From assembly GCA_963693365.1 (NCBI GenBank), contig CAVNZM010000010.1, forward strand, positions 6,014,001 to 6,078,000: a DNA stretch of 64,000 nt. The letters are read 5' to 3'. Below, piece by piece: positions 45,110 through 61,685 of the stretch. Under the pieces are notes generated by a model. It was not told the origin of the DNA and did not search any database. It worked only from the letters and a program-made list of their open reading frames with translations. This DNA is from Amoebidium appalachense (taxonomy: Eukaryota > Ichthyosporea). How positions within the stretch are numbered: the first letter of the stretch is position 1; each line of letters opens with the position of its first letter. Made by a program: the position numbers and the translations under genes.

Positions 45110-45625
45110 GGCACCACAGGTAGGTATGTTGCACGTAGGTATCGAGGGTGTGAGTCTTCGTGGACAGGGTCTGGGTGTGAGTGATGATGTGTTGCTCGAA
45201 TTGGAGGAGGATATAGTTGGTTTTAGCCGGCATTATATAGACGTATGGTTAGCTGATGGTAAGTTGAAGGCTGTTGCTTTGCTCGATGGAGGGGCTCAGG
45301 TTGATTGTGTGCATGCTTGAATGCTTTGTTTGAACGTACGAATGTTTTAGAATTGCAGTCCGGCGTTAAAATTAAAACCCATGATGGGCTCGACGGTTAT
45401 CAGTCTGGTGCTAGAACGGTAGCTGAAGTAGTAATCGAGCCTTATCAGTGCCAAACGGTACGTGTCCGAGCCGGCAATCATGTTAGGATAGGGGATTTAG
45501 GGGTTTTTACCCCGAAAACCCCATTTCAGGAGGTGGCTCAATGGACCCTTAGTAGGGTATGGCCGGATAAGACAATAGAAATAGAATTAGTGAATCCGGG
45601 CATCGAGCCTGCTCGTCTATGTTAG
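45110..45625 (+). pseudogene. Retrotransposon aspartic protease-like region, frameshifted
   Basis: The segment 'YIDVWLADGKLKAVALLDGG' has the strand-loop arrangement of a retropepsin active site, but with Asp-Gly-Gly-Ala where Asp-Ser/Thr-Gly-Ala is usual. The frame then breaks at about 45305-45320 and resumes one base over with 'NVLELQSGVKIKTHDGLDG', plausible flap and second-lobe sequence. Loss of the middle Ser/Thr and the frameshift suggest a dead copy. Confidence 0.5.
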
Positions 45626-45965
45626 GGAGAGGCCATTCGGCACAGTCTTGCTACCGCTAATACGAAGACCAGACTCACCCAAAGCTAAAAATACTTTTTC
45701 ACAATTATTAACTAACTCCTCAAATGACCTACCTTTAATCAAAACATCATCCAAATAAGGGTGGCATACATCCAAATGAGGGTGGAGAATTTTATACATT
45801 ACCCGGCACAACATAGCTGGAGAGGAGAGCAAACCCATCGGCACCACCTTGTACTGGAACAGCTGGTCACCCAGTGCAAAGGCAGTCTTTTCCTTGCTGC
45901 TCTCCTCCAACCTTATCTGCCAAAAAGCTGCTTTTAAATCAAGTTTAGCAAAGTGAGTATAGCCG
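45617..45965 (-). pseudogene. Ty3/gypsy-like reverse transcriptase fragment (opposite strand to gag)
   Basis: The - strand reads 'HFAKLDLKAAFWQIRLEESS', 'EKTAFALGDQLFQYKVVPMG' and 'PYLDDVLIKG', which are reverse-transcriptase blocks with Leu-Asp-Leu and the catalytic Tyr-Leu-Asp-Asp box of Ty3/gypsy-type enzymes. It stops at 'LRISGSKT' with no further pol domain. Only about 115 residues of the domain remain. Its orientation is opposite to the adjacent gag and protease, so it is an inverted piece or part of another element. Confidence 0.8.
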
Positions 45966-46858
45966 TGCAGCTGTGAAAGCTGTGATATCTCCAGCTTGCT
46001 TCTCTTTCATGAGCATATCAATAAAGTCATTATAAAAAAGAAAATCATGGCCCTTTGTGGTACAGCGGACCCTGTGCCATCATCGACCCGAATCGTTCCA
46101 CACAGCTTCATGGCCCGACTGCAAACCGAGTCGACAACCAATCGAGCCCGGGCCCGACTTCAATTGCCAATCAGACTTCGGAATCAAAGGTTCTGTTACA
46201 TTGGGCGAAAACAACCAATCAAAATCAATCGTTCCACTTCTGTATCATTTGGGCGGAATGAACCAATCAAAATCAAACGATTAATTGGACCTTTCTGATT
46301 GGCCTTCTCCCTCAACGTCTTCGTCCTTTCGGAGGAAGACATAACTCCATTTTTGGTGAACATTTTTGGTGAATGCCCAATTGGCTCGAGTACGTGTGAT
46401 GACATATATGTGGAAACCTCTTCACAGTGATATTGGCTTGGATGCAATATGAACTGCAGCTGTCTAACACATGCCGGATTCTGCAGGAACAGCATAGCAT
46501 ATTCCTACTTTTTTATGTGTTTTATAAAAATATATCACTTCATACGGTCACGTAAGAGCCTTAACACAAGCTCCCATAGCAGTTTTTTTTCAGCCGTTGT
46601 AACAATCAGTTACAGTATATCAGAAATTACCGTCATATATCCTCTTATGGACTCATGAAAAACTGACCGAAACGGTACACTAAGCTCCCTAGTACCTAAA
46701 TACAAAAGCAGACAGCGACACATTCATGCCATCATTCGGGGGGAAATCAAAACATACAAATTGAGTACTGTACCGTCCGAATTCGAAGCTAAACCAACCA
46801 CACTGCATACAGACATGTGACCTTCGGTGCAGTCACATTGGTTTCATACAATGCACAC
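45966..46858. other. Intergenic region downstream of RPC4
   Basis: AT-richer than its surroundings. It has a pair of related blocks with AACCAATCAAAATCAA (46208 and 46261), which is repeated CCAAT-type sequence, but no exon. The 3' UTR of RPC4 should extend into this region through the adjoining GT array. Confidence 0.4.
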
Positions 46859-47029
<171 letters not shown>

Positions 47030-47030
47030 T

Positions 47031-47228
47031 TCAGTGGGCGTCTGCTGCAGCCACCAGATCCTCGACCACGGGGGCGCAGACAAATCTCTGGTTGATGTCG
47101 CCCATCATCAGCAGCTGCCCGTGCTCGGGGGAGATGGCCGTGACCGACTGGGAGAATGCAACCTGTGTGCCTGGCTTCACCTGCACAAAAAAAAGTTCGC
47201 GTCAAGCCTTTACATGCCCTTGCCCTAC

Positions 47229-47277
<49 letters not shown>

Positions 47278-48369
47278 ACCCAACCCCCCACCCACACACA
47301 CTACCCACCCTCCCCCCTACCCACACACACCACCCACCCTCCCCCCTTATCCACAAACACACACAAACACACACACACACACCCGTCCCCTGCACACACA
47401 CACACACACACCACACCAGCGCGCCCCCACACACACACACAAACCCAGACTGAGCTTTTCTCTGATTCTTTCTTTTCTCCCCTCCCTCCCCCCCTTCTGC
47501 ACGGACGCACGACGCCGCAAGCAAGCACCATCACCACCCATCCCGCACCCCAACATACACCGTACGTGAGCACAGACACACCCGCCCCCGCCCCCCTACA
47601 CCCCCCCCCCCCCCTTCCCCCCTCCCAACACACGTGAGATCTCTCAACCCCCAACCCCCGGGAAAACACATACATACATATACACACCCAAAAAAAAAAA
47701 AAAAAAAATACAAACTAAATAATCAAATATATAAAAGAAAGCAGGAAGCAGTAGCCACCACACATACCTCCATAACCACCTCCCCGAGCTTCAGTGTCAC
47801 ACGACCCGACCGGTGAAACCTCAGCTTGCCCATGTAACCATCCTCCAAGGGACCCAGTCGGTCTTTAAACCCCTCCCCATCGCCCAACCCCATGCTGCTA
47901 GGCTTGGGTAGCTCGGGCTTTGAGGGATCGGGGGCAGGAAGAGACACGGGGATGGCAGGTGGCAGTTGGAAAAACATAAGGGGACCCTTCCATAGCTCAT
48001 TCATCTGTGGGTTGACATGACGTGGGGTGAGTATCAAACAAACCTATTGGCAAGTTATATAATATTTGCGCTGTATGTCACACATCAAATCAGCATGCAC
48101 ACCGGTATGTAAAGCTTGCAAAAATATAATTGGTTGGGTTTCTTCGGCTAGAGTATGACTTACCAAGCCCTCATCCCGTCTGACCAATTACGCAATTCGA
48201 AAAGTCCTGGTTTACAATTTCCCGCGCGGATATTCAACACAAAGATAGTAAACTGCGTGGTTTGCCAGCAAGTTTCATGCAAAGCGGGGGCAAATTAAGG
48301 ACCACTCCCACTTGGGGAAAAAAACCTTGACGACCCCCCTCCCCCCCCTCCTTCCCCCCGCCCCTTCTT

Positions 48370-48421
<52 letters not shown>

Positions 48422-51400
48422 GCACACACACACACGCACCCACACCCACACCCACACCCTCCCTTGCTCCTTCCCTCCCTCCTTCCCCCCTTTCTTCCAC
48501 ACCCACCCACCCACCCACCCACCCACCCACCCACCCACCCACCACCACCACTACCACCACCACCACCTTCTTCCCAACAAGCACTAAAAAGTAGGGGAAA
48601 AGGAGGGGGAAACGGGCAGAATGAACGTGTGTGCAGGAGTCACACGTAAACCCACCCATGCGTACCGTTGCTGAAAATTCGCCAGGGAAAGTGGGGGAAG
48701 GGGGGGGGGGGGGGGGGGGGGGGATGCCTACAGCATAGTTTGCGTTTGCCGTGCGCTTAAAGAATGCTGCCGTGTCTGCATCTCCCTGTGCATCCTGCCC
48801 CGTCACCTTGGATTCCACAGTCACCTCCACCTCTGCACACACACACATCTTCAGTTAGACTATCTGCTGTGAAAAGAGCGGGGGAGGGGAGGGGAGGGGA
48901 AGGGGGGGGGAGGGAATGCGCTGTTAAGTATGACGTACACGTAAACAACGGACAACGTGATGCAGAGTGCAAACCACACATAAAAAGTATGCAGAGCCCA
49001 TCTTCAAGGGGGACCCACGTCATCGGGGGAAGGGGGGGGGGGGGGGGGGGGAGGGGGGAAAGAGTAAAGTCTATCCTTCATGTCCCCTGAGAAGCCAACA
49101 CGCAGTTGTGGCACGGGCGCGAGCGCGCACACATACATACACACACAGAGAGAAATAGAGAGACACATGCACGCACACTTACACAGGCACCCTCGAGCGC
49201 GCACACGCACGCACGCACACACACTTAAGCACGCACACACACACACGCAGCAACTCCCCTCCTATTAGTTCCCTCAAATTGGTAAAGGCCCTCACTTTTG
49301 TATAACAGGTCATGAGCAAAATGCATTATATTCCCAGGGCAAACACCGAGCACACGAGGGGTTTCGGGAAAGCATGAAAAAGGGGGGGGGGGAGGGGAGG
49401 GGGGAGGGAGGGGGACTGGCTCTTACCATTCAGCTCTTCATCAGCCCCAACCTCAGCTTTGACTCGAACCGTCTCTGACGCCGCTGCACACACAAGAAAA
49501 AAAGGGGAGGGGGGGGGGGGGGGGGGGGGTAGTGTTAGTGCATGCACTATTTTGGGACTGATGAATGACACCTCACCGAGGAACGACTACTGTAAGCAAA
49601 ATAGTTTAAAAACAAGTGTGGTGTGCACGCCATGTATTATGCGTCTATGTGTACAACTGACGTGGCATGGGGCAGACTGTGTGTCGAAGCATCAACTTAC
49701 CCTGCTCACGGTTCTTCTTTGCCCGGTAGTTGGACATGGGGAGCGCCGTAGGCTCCATCCCTACGCCATCTCCTGCCAACTGCGAATAATCCTCTGTTTC
49801 CTGTGTGGGTGTGTTTGAAGGGTTAGAAATGTGGCTTCAAGAAACCTGCGTATTTATTATTATGTCGTGTATATTCATAGAGGTGTGCATGCTCACAGGA
49901 ATGCACACCCTCGCGCACGCACACAAACACAAACAGACATATTAGCATGCAGGAAACCTATTTGATGTTGCCACACAAATGCACATGTACCCTGACTGCC
50001 GTCTCGGCCAGCTACAAAATCAACACGTGTTCAGTCATGAGCCTTTTTGTGGATGTGTAAATTGATTGATAAAGTGTGAAACTTATTCCATGGTTGACTA
50101 AAGGTACGTGTGCTTGTACAGACTAAGGTTCACACAGCTGTAATGTATTGTGCTTGTGTGTTTTGTGTATGTTGACCGCTGTCTATGCTCTGTCCCTTCT
50201 TCAACCCCGCTTCACACGGGGAGGTGAAGAAGAAAGACAGAGGCATCCTGCGTGGGTGTGCAGACGGGCCGATGGTGGTGTAGTGATGGCGAATCTTGTT
50301 TTTAGTTTTTTTTTGGGGGGGGGTTGTTTGTTTCTTTGGTGTGTATGTGTTTGTGAGTGTGGGGGTGGGTGAGCGGGTGAGCGGGTGTGTAAGTTCGTGG
50401 GTGGGTGAGGGGGAGGGCGGGGGAGGGGGGGGGGGGGGGGGGGAGGATTGGCCAAATGCCGAAGACAACCCAGTGAAAAACGGATGATGTTGTGTGGAAA
50501 AGAGGTGTCGGCAACTTCTGGAAAAAGAAGGGGGGGGGAGGGGGGGGGGGGGGGGGGGGGGGAGGGGGAGTAGGGGAGAATGAGTGGGCGATGGGGGGGG
50601 AGGGGGGTTTGAATGCGTCATAAAGCACGAAGTACACAAGAACAACGGATAACACGATGCAGAATGCAAACCATACATAAAGAGTATGCATAACAAGCAG
50701 AGCCCATCCTCAGGGGGGGCCCACGTCATCCACAGTACCCGAATTTCGACCTTTTCACCTCGTTAACGAAACCCAACTCAGATACTGTTTCACTTGAACA
50801 TGGGTAGGTCACCCGTCTTGATCAGAGACGAGCGTGGTTACTTGGGGGGGGAGGGGGACGGGGGGGGGGGGATATACCTCATCATCGCGGGCTTGGGAAC
50901 TGCCACCAATGCGAACGTCCATCTCCTCAGACATGATGGCAATGTTGCCCCCTGCAGAATACATGAAAGCAGTTAGAAGTCATAGAGTCGAGTTGCCGAA
51001 TATCCTTCTTGCCAAAATTGTGACAGGTAGGGAACAAAGTTGAATTCTGGCAGCAATATGTACATATACATATAAGTAGATAATGATAACAATATATTTG
51101 CATCTGGTATGACACGCTCGTGGCCATATTCGTTTCTTTTCGTTTGTTTGAGAACCCATAAATTCCCTTCCACGGCACCCACTAATGTATCTTGGAAAAC
51201 ACGTGTTGATATTGCTGTCTTTTAGCACCACTACTAGGTTCTAATGCAACATTCGCCACACACAAAACCTCATACTATATAGGGATATACGGAATCATAC
51301 ATCCTATACAGTAAAGAGATATGCAGATATTTGAAAAATAATATTGGATAATCAATACCATACTATATACTGGGGAGACACAAACATGTCATATTTTCAA

Positions 51401-54400
51401 TACAGCAACAAAAATACTAAGAAATACACACGTGTTCTAGAAAAAACCTTGACTACAAACGAAGAACACGTCACTATATCTAAAAATACGATATCATTCT
51501 TAAATAATCAATACAAAAATACAAATACCAGAGATATATTCAAACATTCACAAGTTATTTAAGGAATTCGTACTCACCGTGTGCACCGCTTGAGGCCCCC
51601 ACGGGACCTTGAGAGAAGAGACCATAGTTTTCAATCAGCACCGGCTTTCTGTCCCGTTTTTCCACCTTCGGTTTTGTCTGCTGCACCGTGGCACCAAAGT
51701 GTTAGTTCACACACAAGAAGAAATATTTAATACTTTGGCGTAAACAAGGACCAATCAGCAATGTTCTTTGTCACGGATTGCCGTGAAGGGGAATCCATAG
51801 TATCGTCATACTGGCCACTCAATGTTTTATTTACCCTCCCCTCACCCCACCTTCTCCCCCCCCTCCCTCCCCCCCAAAAAAAAACACACCCACCATCACC
51901 ACCACCACCAACACACACACACACACACACACACAAACAAACACACACGTGCGCGCGCACACGCACGCACGCACACACACACACACACACACACGTAACA
52001 CACACGCGCGCACACACACCTCCCTCGGTTTTAGGTTCCCAGGTTAAGTCTGGCTTGGTTGGGTTTGCTGTGCTTGTTGTTGGTTCCTTTTTCTTTTTTG
52101 TGCCCCCCCCCCCTCCCCCCCTCCCCCCCCCCCCCCTCCCCCCCCCCCCCCCCCCCCCAACCCACACACACAACTTCCCCACAGCCACTGCCACCACCAA
52201 TTCTGACGACGTCCACCCTGCCTGACTCTTTTTCACGAATCTCTCTTTTCTTCTTGTCCCCCCCCCCCCCCCTGATTTTTCTTATCACGGGAGGGGGGGG
52301 GAGGGGGGGAGGGGGGGGGGGGGTGCGGATCATCATCTAATAAGTCTCTGCCAACTACATCTACATGTTCCAGTTACAGGCATACAAGCAACCCGCAGGA
52401 AACCAACCTGTGTTTCGCTCTCCTTTGGAGCACTGGACTCTTGAGGAGTAGAGGGTCGGCTGCAACGAGCAGAAATTGATCATCTACGAGCTGGCTATAA
52501 AATGCCACATGTTCATAATGGACTTACAGCGATAGAAAATCTGATCCCAACCAAACCAAGGAATAGGAAAAGGGGGGGGAAGTTCTTGTGCCAAAAAAAA
52601 TTTAATGAACATTCAGCAGAGGGGGGAGGGAGGGAGGGAGGGGAGGGGGGGGGGGGGGGAGGGGAGGGAGGAAGGGTTATACTGTGTTACCCGGTACGAG
52701 GTACGTATTCACAAGGGACAACACCGTGCAGATTTGGCAAGCCATACATAAATTGAGGGAGAGGGTGTGTGTGTGTGCCGGGGGGGGGGGGGGGGGGGGG
52801 AGGGGGGAGGGAGGGGGGGAATTCATGGCAGAACACAAGTACCATGTGCGTGCAAGCATGTACTCGTGCAGAACCCTCATTATATCTGCTTCTGCCTAAA
52901 ATCATTATCACCGTTTCCCAACACGAGGAAAATATGACGTCGGTATGGCTTCGATATACCACACCAATAACTGCATAAAACGATTGGCTTTGCCCATGTA
53001 CCGGTGACATGCAAAAATCCTCGTTAGGTCGGTGGTGTTCACATGAGAAAAAAAAAAAGGGAGAGGGGAGGGGGGGAAGGTCGTTACCTTTCTGACTTGA
53101 CTTTCATCGGGATTCGTGGAGCAAAGGTTCTCTGTAGGGAGGGAAAGTGTGTGAGTGGATTAGTGCTTGCTGGAACATAGGATGCAGGAAAACGTTTTAA
53201 AGCACTCCGGTTAACTATACACCAGCAGATAGAATTTCTGACTTGTGTCAATGTGATGTGGTGCCAAGGACTTAAATGCCGTTGTGAAGCCACTCAATGC
53301 TGTGTGGGTGTGTACCAAAGTTTAGCTCTTTTGTGTTTTCCTGTTTCTGTATGCATACCTGTATGTACTTGTGTAAAATGGTTGCGTACATTGGCTGTGT
53401 GTGGGTGGGTGGGCGTTTATCATTGTGTGAGAGCATATCGAAGGCATATGCATGACAGGCAGGTGTGTATGTTCTTTAAGGCAAATATTATGTGCATGGG
53501 TGTCTCTGCATTCGATCTATCCCGTGTGTGTGTTTATGTGCAAAGTGCAAGTATTCAAACGTAAACCGAAGTAGCGGGATATGGGTGTGTTGCAAGAACC
53601 GAAGCATCATAAAGTGCTCTTTTCACCCCCTTGACTAGCAGCCCTCTCGAGTATTTTATTCCCCAACTTGAGTAACTTTTTTCCTGAGAAATATACAGCC
53701 TTTACTGTTTACCTCAAACGCGTACGACCAATTTGTGTACCACCCACCAGTTGTAGCAAATACAGAACCACGTCCAAGTTTGAAGGAAGCCAAAGGGGGC
53801 AGGCGAGCGAGTGAGGAGAAAACGAGAGAGACGAGAGGGGAACGAGGGAGGGGGGGGGGGGCGCGACGGGGGGTGGGGGTGGGGTGGGTGGGGAGGGGGG
53901 GGGGGGGGGGGGGTAGAGAAAGAGAGATGGAGGGAGGGAGGGAGAGGGAGGGAGAAAGGGAGGGAGGGAGGGAGAGGGCGGGTTGGGCGGGAGAAAAGAG
54001 GGAGACAGAGGGGCAATGTGTGTGTCTGTGTGTGTGTGTGCGCGCGCAGTAGGACCTCAGTCTGACAGTGCTGTGTGTATGCCCATGCAAGTGACGTGCA
54101 AAGCACCCCAGGAGTAAAACGATTGAATTTGAACACAACGGCGCAATTCGAACAAGAAAACAAGAGGAGCACATCACATACCTTAGCAACTCCTCCCAGT
54201 GTTCTCGGCCCAGTATTAACAGAGGCCAACCGACCCGGTGTAGACGGTCCCTCCGCCTGCCCCAGTGACCCAATAGTACCTATTTGGCGTGGAGCAGCAC
54301 TCTCCCCTCCCAGACTCCCTGGCCTCCTCCCACCACCCAGCTCTCCGCTACCTAGGCTCCCTAGCCGCCTTGTAAGGTCCTCTGTTGCCCCCAAACGTCC

Positions 54401-54532
54401 TAGCGGTTTGTCTTTGCTCTCCCCCTTAACAGAACTCTTTGGCTTGGCTGGTGCCTTTTTCTCGTCTCCCTTTTCTCCATCATCCTGCTTTTTGGGCTTT
54501 TCGCCCCCCTTAGGAGGGCGTCCACCAGCCAT
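47031..54532 (-). CDS. POLR3D: DNA-directed RNA polymerase III subunit RPC4 (C53), 10 exons, complete
   Basis: RPC4 is the subunit of RNA polymerase III that pairs with RPC5 and functions in termination and reinitiation. Exons on the - strand: 54182-54532, 53088-53131, 52408-52459, 51578-51680, 50878-50951, 49701-49800, 49427-49483, 48732-48832, 47768-48004, 47031-47180. All introns are GT-AG and phases match, giving 422 residues (human about 398). The N-terminal region is basic and Gly-rich and ends in 'GRLASVNTGPRTLGGVAK', then 'RTFAPRIPMKVK', the conserved RPC4 entry motif. The C-terminal 130 residues have 'PLMFFQLPPAIP', 'GYMGKLRFHRSGRVTLKLG' and 'FVCAPVVEDLV', matching the conserved dimerisation domain. 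The start is the first ATG of the open frame with this N-terminus (54530-54532). The middle exons are charged and poorly conserved, as usual in the family. Confidence 0.95.
48361..48560. repeat. Compound (CA)n/(CG)n and (CCCA)n/(CCA)n repeats in RPC4 intron 8
   Basis: A CA run with an embedded CGCGCGCGCG block is followed by 11 CCCA units and CCA triplets. Confidence 0.9.
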
Positions 54533-55639
54533 CCTGACGCCTAGGAATAAGCACAAAGACAGCTGTGTTACGTATAGCTACTGCAATGTTCAAGCCACCC
54601 TCAAACCAGCTGCCTGCTAACCCTTCTTTCTGTTCTGAACCCAGAGACGTATGCGCAAAGCGAATCTGTGTTTCTCTCTCTAATGGCAAGCACGCTTCTC
54701 TCTGAGCTCTCTGACTGACTTCGTTTTGTGCCGTCATCCGTGCTTCTTTTCAGTGCACATGTATGCTGCTCTGTAAGCCAATCAGAAAGGTTTTTTGTTT
54801 GCGTAAACTTCATTATGTCTCCACTGTTGATTGGTTGATATTAATCCAATCAGATATGTAAATAGATTCACCCCAGACCACAACAGATCCACCATCAATG
54901 CGCAAGGCCGCTGATACAGTACCGGTGCGCATATGCATTCGTGCGAGCTTTGCTACGTCCCAGATGGTGTGAAAGGCTGACAGCTCACCTGACATGGGCA
55001 CACGCTGTGAACATGTGTCATCTTTACATATCGTTTTACTCATTCCCCAACCGTGCGTGTCTAAATGTCAGGATGTACGTACACCGCGGGTACGGCCGCG
55101 GTGGCCACCACACGAAGTACATGAAAAACGGCGGCCCGCGGCGTACAACTGACAATATTTCCCTAAACGGACGAACAAAAACTATATCCTGAAATTACAG
55201 TAATTCCACGTCCCCGCAAGTGAGAACTGGAATCCTTTTGATTATTTTATAGGCCTATGCCTCTTGGCCGTTCGAAAGGTACCACCACCCGAAACGAGAG
55301 CTGCGGCTTCGCCTACTGAATGCGAGTCGCACGTGAACAAGTTGGTATGCAACGTGTCTCGCCTTTTTAAAGCCACTCACATCCATATATGGGTTTACAT
55401 GGGTACACGAGCGAACCAAGCATGCGTTCAGCATGACATCTCATAGTTAGTTGCAGATATCAAAGGCCAACCTGGTTGCTTGATGGTCACAGTACTAGTG
55501 TGGCGCTGAATTCGAAAAGTTGGCGCTCGTAGAATCATCAGACTGGTGAAGGTTGGCAGTTCAGTTCTCGTTTCTATAGCTAACAAAGCGTCCGCTGTCA
55601 TAAGTACCTAGAAAAAACGTAGATAAAATCACAGCCACC
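54533..55639. promoter_or_regulatory. Divergent intergenic/promoter region between RPC4 and the lysyl oxidase gene
   Basis: The start codons of the two genes lie 1,107 bp apart on opposite strands, and no other gene is seen between them. The region lacks the C/G runs that fill the introns, so it stands out in base composition. An ATTGG/CCAAT cluster lies on the RPC4 side. No TATA box could be assigned with confidence on either side. Confidence 0.55.
54775..54855 (-). promoter_or_regulatory. CCAAT-box cluster upstream of RPC4
   Basis: CCAATCAGA at 54778 and 54846 and GATTGGTTGAT at 54829. The latter two form an inverted pair (TTGATTGGTTGATATTAATC on the left side). Such spacing is typical of NF-Y-type sites in eukaryotic promoters. 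Function is inferred from sequence only. Confidence 0.4.
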
Positions 55640-58894
<3,255 letters not shown>

Positions 58895-59291
58895 GGCTTT
58901 TGAAAAACTTCAGTTTTCTCAGCCAACGGAAGAGTGTGGTGGGGAACGGGGGGGTTATGATATAGGTAGAGGAAGACACTTCGACAGGGCCCTTAAATGT
59001 GAATTTCAAGCATGGGTGTATTGAATGTAGCCAAAAATCTCTATTTTTAGAGTGTCCATCTCTGGTGTATTGTTATTTTACTATCCTAGTTTTTGTTCGC
59101 TCTGTAATAGCGCAAAAGTTCCCAATTAGAAACACGAGTTACTGTGCACTGGCTGTATAAACGGAAATCAATGGATTACAGCTGTTCGACTTTGTGTTGG
59201 CCATTTAGATATTGCATATCACACCATCTATTTGGGAAGCCTCGGACTGTGCCATTTTACAAGCACCACTGGCTGTCCTGGGACGGTGGCT

Positions 59292-59297
59292 AATAAA
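59292..59297 (+). terminator. Candidate polyadenylation signal for the lysyl oxidase gene
   Basis: AATAAA lies 398 bp after the stop codon in non-repetitive sequence. It is the first canonical hexamer I noticed downstream; use is unproven. Confidence 0.3.
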
Positions 59298-59459
59298 CTG
59301 GATTATCGTGCTTGCCACAATGTTGCGATATGCCCAAGTCTCCACGGATTCGAACACTGCAATAGTTACTTTATTCTCATTCAATTACTTTTGGCTGCTC
59401 TTGCCTCCGTGCTCATGGAATAAGCTAATAAGCACCCTTACACGATCTTTCGCCTCCCT

Positions 59460-59935
<476 letters not shown>

Positions 59936-60194
59936 CCCTGCAGTCGTACCATACCTCCATTCCTTTCCTTAGCATCCCCACCCCGTATAATGGGCCCCAT
60001 GCTTTTTTGGTACAAAGTGAGGGACGAAGTTGTGTCGAAACCAGTCCAAAAAAATCCACGTACGCACTCTCCCCTCTCCCCCTCCCCTCGCCCTCCCCAG
60101 CCGGACACTTATCCACAACCCGTAGGCTCAATATGTCTCAGGTCGATCCGAAATCATAATACATAATGATGTATCTGCCCCCTCCCCCCTCCCC

Positions 60195-60897
60195 CCCCTC
60201 CCTTAACAAATCACCCTCGGGTTTGGGGGCACACTTACTTATCATGCACACCTAACTGGTCCCCATGGTCGCGGCACAGGTGATCAATCAATTTTTATAA
60301 GTCTGTAATGCGACGGTAGTCTATTAGGTAAACACCGGAAGCGTCCTTACGAGCGTTCAAAACATTCGTCCCACAATCAGTCATCTTAGATCTGTAAGGT
60401 GTCATCAACAAGGCCCGGTCTAATAACATCTGGTGGCCGTCCCAACTAGATCCGGACTTCCTGTGCACACAGACTGCTGTGCATGCAAGGCGAACACATG
60501 ACATGTTGTCAGTGAGAAAAGGCGGTCACCAAGTTGAAAACCACAACTGCAGAAAACGACAAGTGCACACCCAAATGTGCCCCCCCATTCTCCCCCCGCT
60601 CCCTCTTCCCCCCCCCCTCCCCCCCCCCCCCCCCCCACCCTAACCCCCCTCCTCCCTTCCCCCCATAAATCTCACTCGGTTGTGGGGGCACACGCTTACT
60701 CGGCACGTGCACCTAACTGCTCCCTATGGTCACGGCACAGGTGATTAACGCAATTGTGAATGATAACGACAAAGTCATCACTTAGTAAGATATCGATAAT
60801 TCTGACGAATTTAAGCATATGGGGGGAGAAAACAAATAAGAAAATTTGTGTGCATGTGTGTGTGTGTGTGTCTGTGTGTGTGTAATTGTAGTGTGTA

Positions 60898-60962
<65 letters not shown>

Positions 60963-60984
60963 ATGTGTGTGTGTGTGTGTGTGT

Positions 60985-61046
<62 letters not shown>

Positions 61047-61106
61047 AGGCTGTCTGTGTGTGGTTGTAGTGTGTGCCACACGGTGTGTGTGTGTGTGTGT
61101 GGGTGA

Positions 61107-61183
<77 letters not shown>

Positions 61184-61205
61184 AGTGTGCGTGTCTGTCT
61201 GCCTC

Positions 61206-61287
<82 letters not shown>

Positions 61288-61618
61288 TGTGTGTGCGTGT
61301 GCAAGTGTGTGCGTGTGTGCGTGTGTGTGTGTGTGTGTGTGCATATGTGTGCGTGCGTGTGTGTGTGTGAGCGCGTGCGTATGTGTGTGTGTGGGTGTTT
61401 GTGTGTGTCACGGTGTGTGTGTGTGTGTGTGTGCTGAGTGTGCTGTATGTGCTGACGGAGCAAAGCTGATTCTTGTGTAAGATGGCAGAGGGAGGGGGAA
61501 GGGGGAGGGGGAGAAGAAAGGGCCAGAAGGGAACTTCAGTCAGCGGGAGGGCAGAGAGGGGGGGGAATAAAGCCTTTGGCCTAGGGAAGGGACCGTGTTT
61601 TTTTTTTGTTTTTTTTCT

Positions 61619-61685
<67 letters not shown>

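Larger units (their letters stand above)
43340..45625 (+). mobile_element. LTR retrotransposon body, gag plus protease, decayed
   Basis: Downstream of the LTR-like repeat come a small open frame (43496-43678), a gag region with an RGG-rich tail and zinc knuckle (43722-44530), a low-complexity CA-rich gap (44880-45110) and an aspartic-protease-like segment (about 45110-45625). Frame changes between the parts show that the copy is decayed or mis-assembled. The expected + strand reverse transcriptase is absent, and a reverse-transcriptase fragment on the opposite strand starts where the protease ends. Confidence 0.75.
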
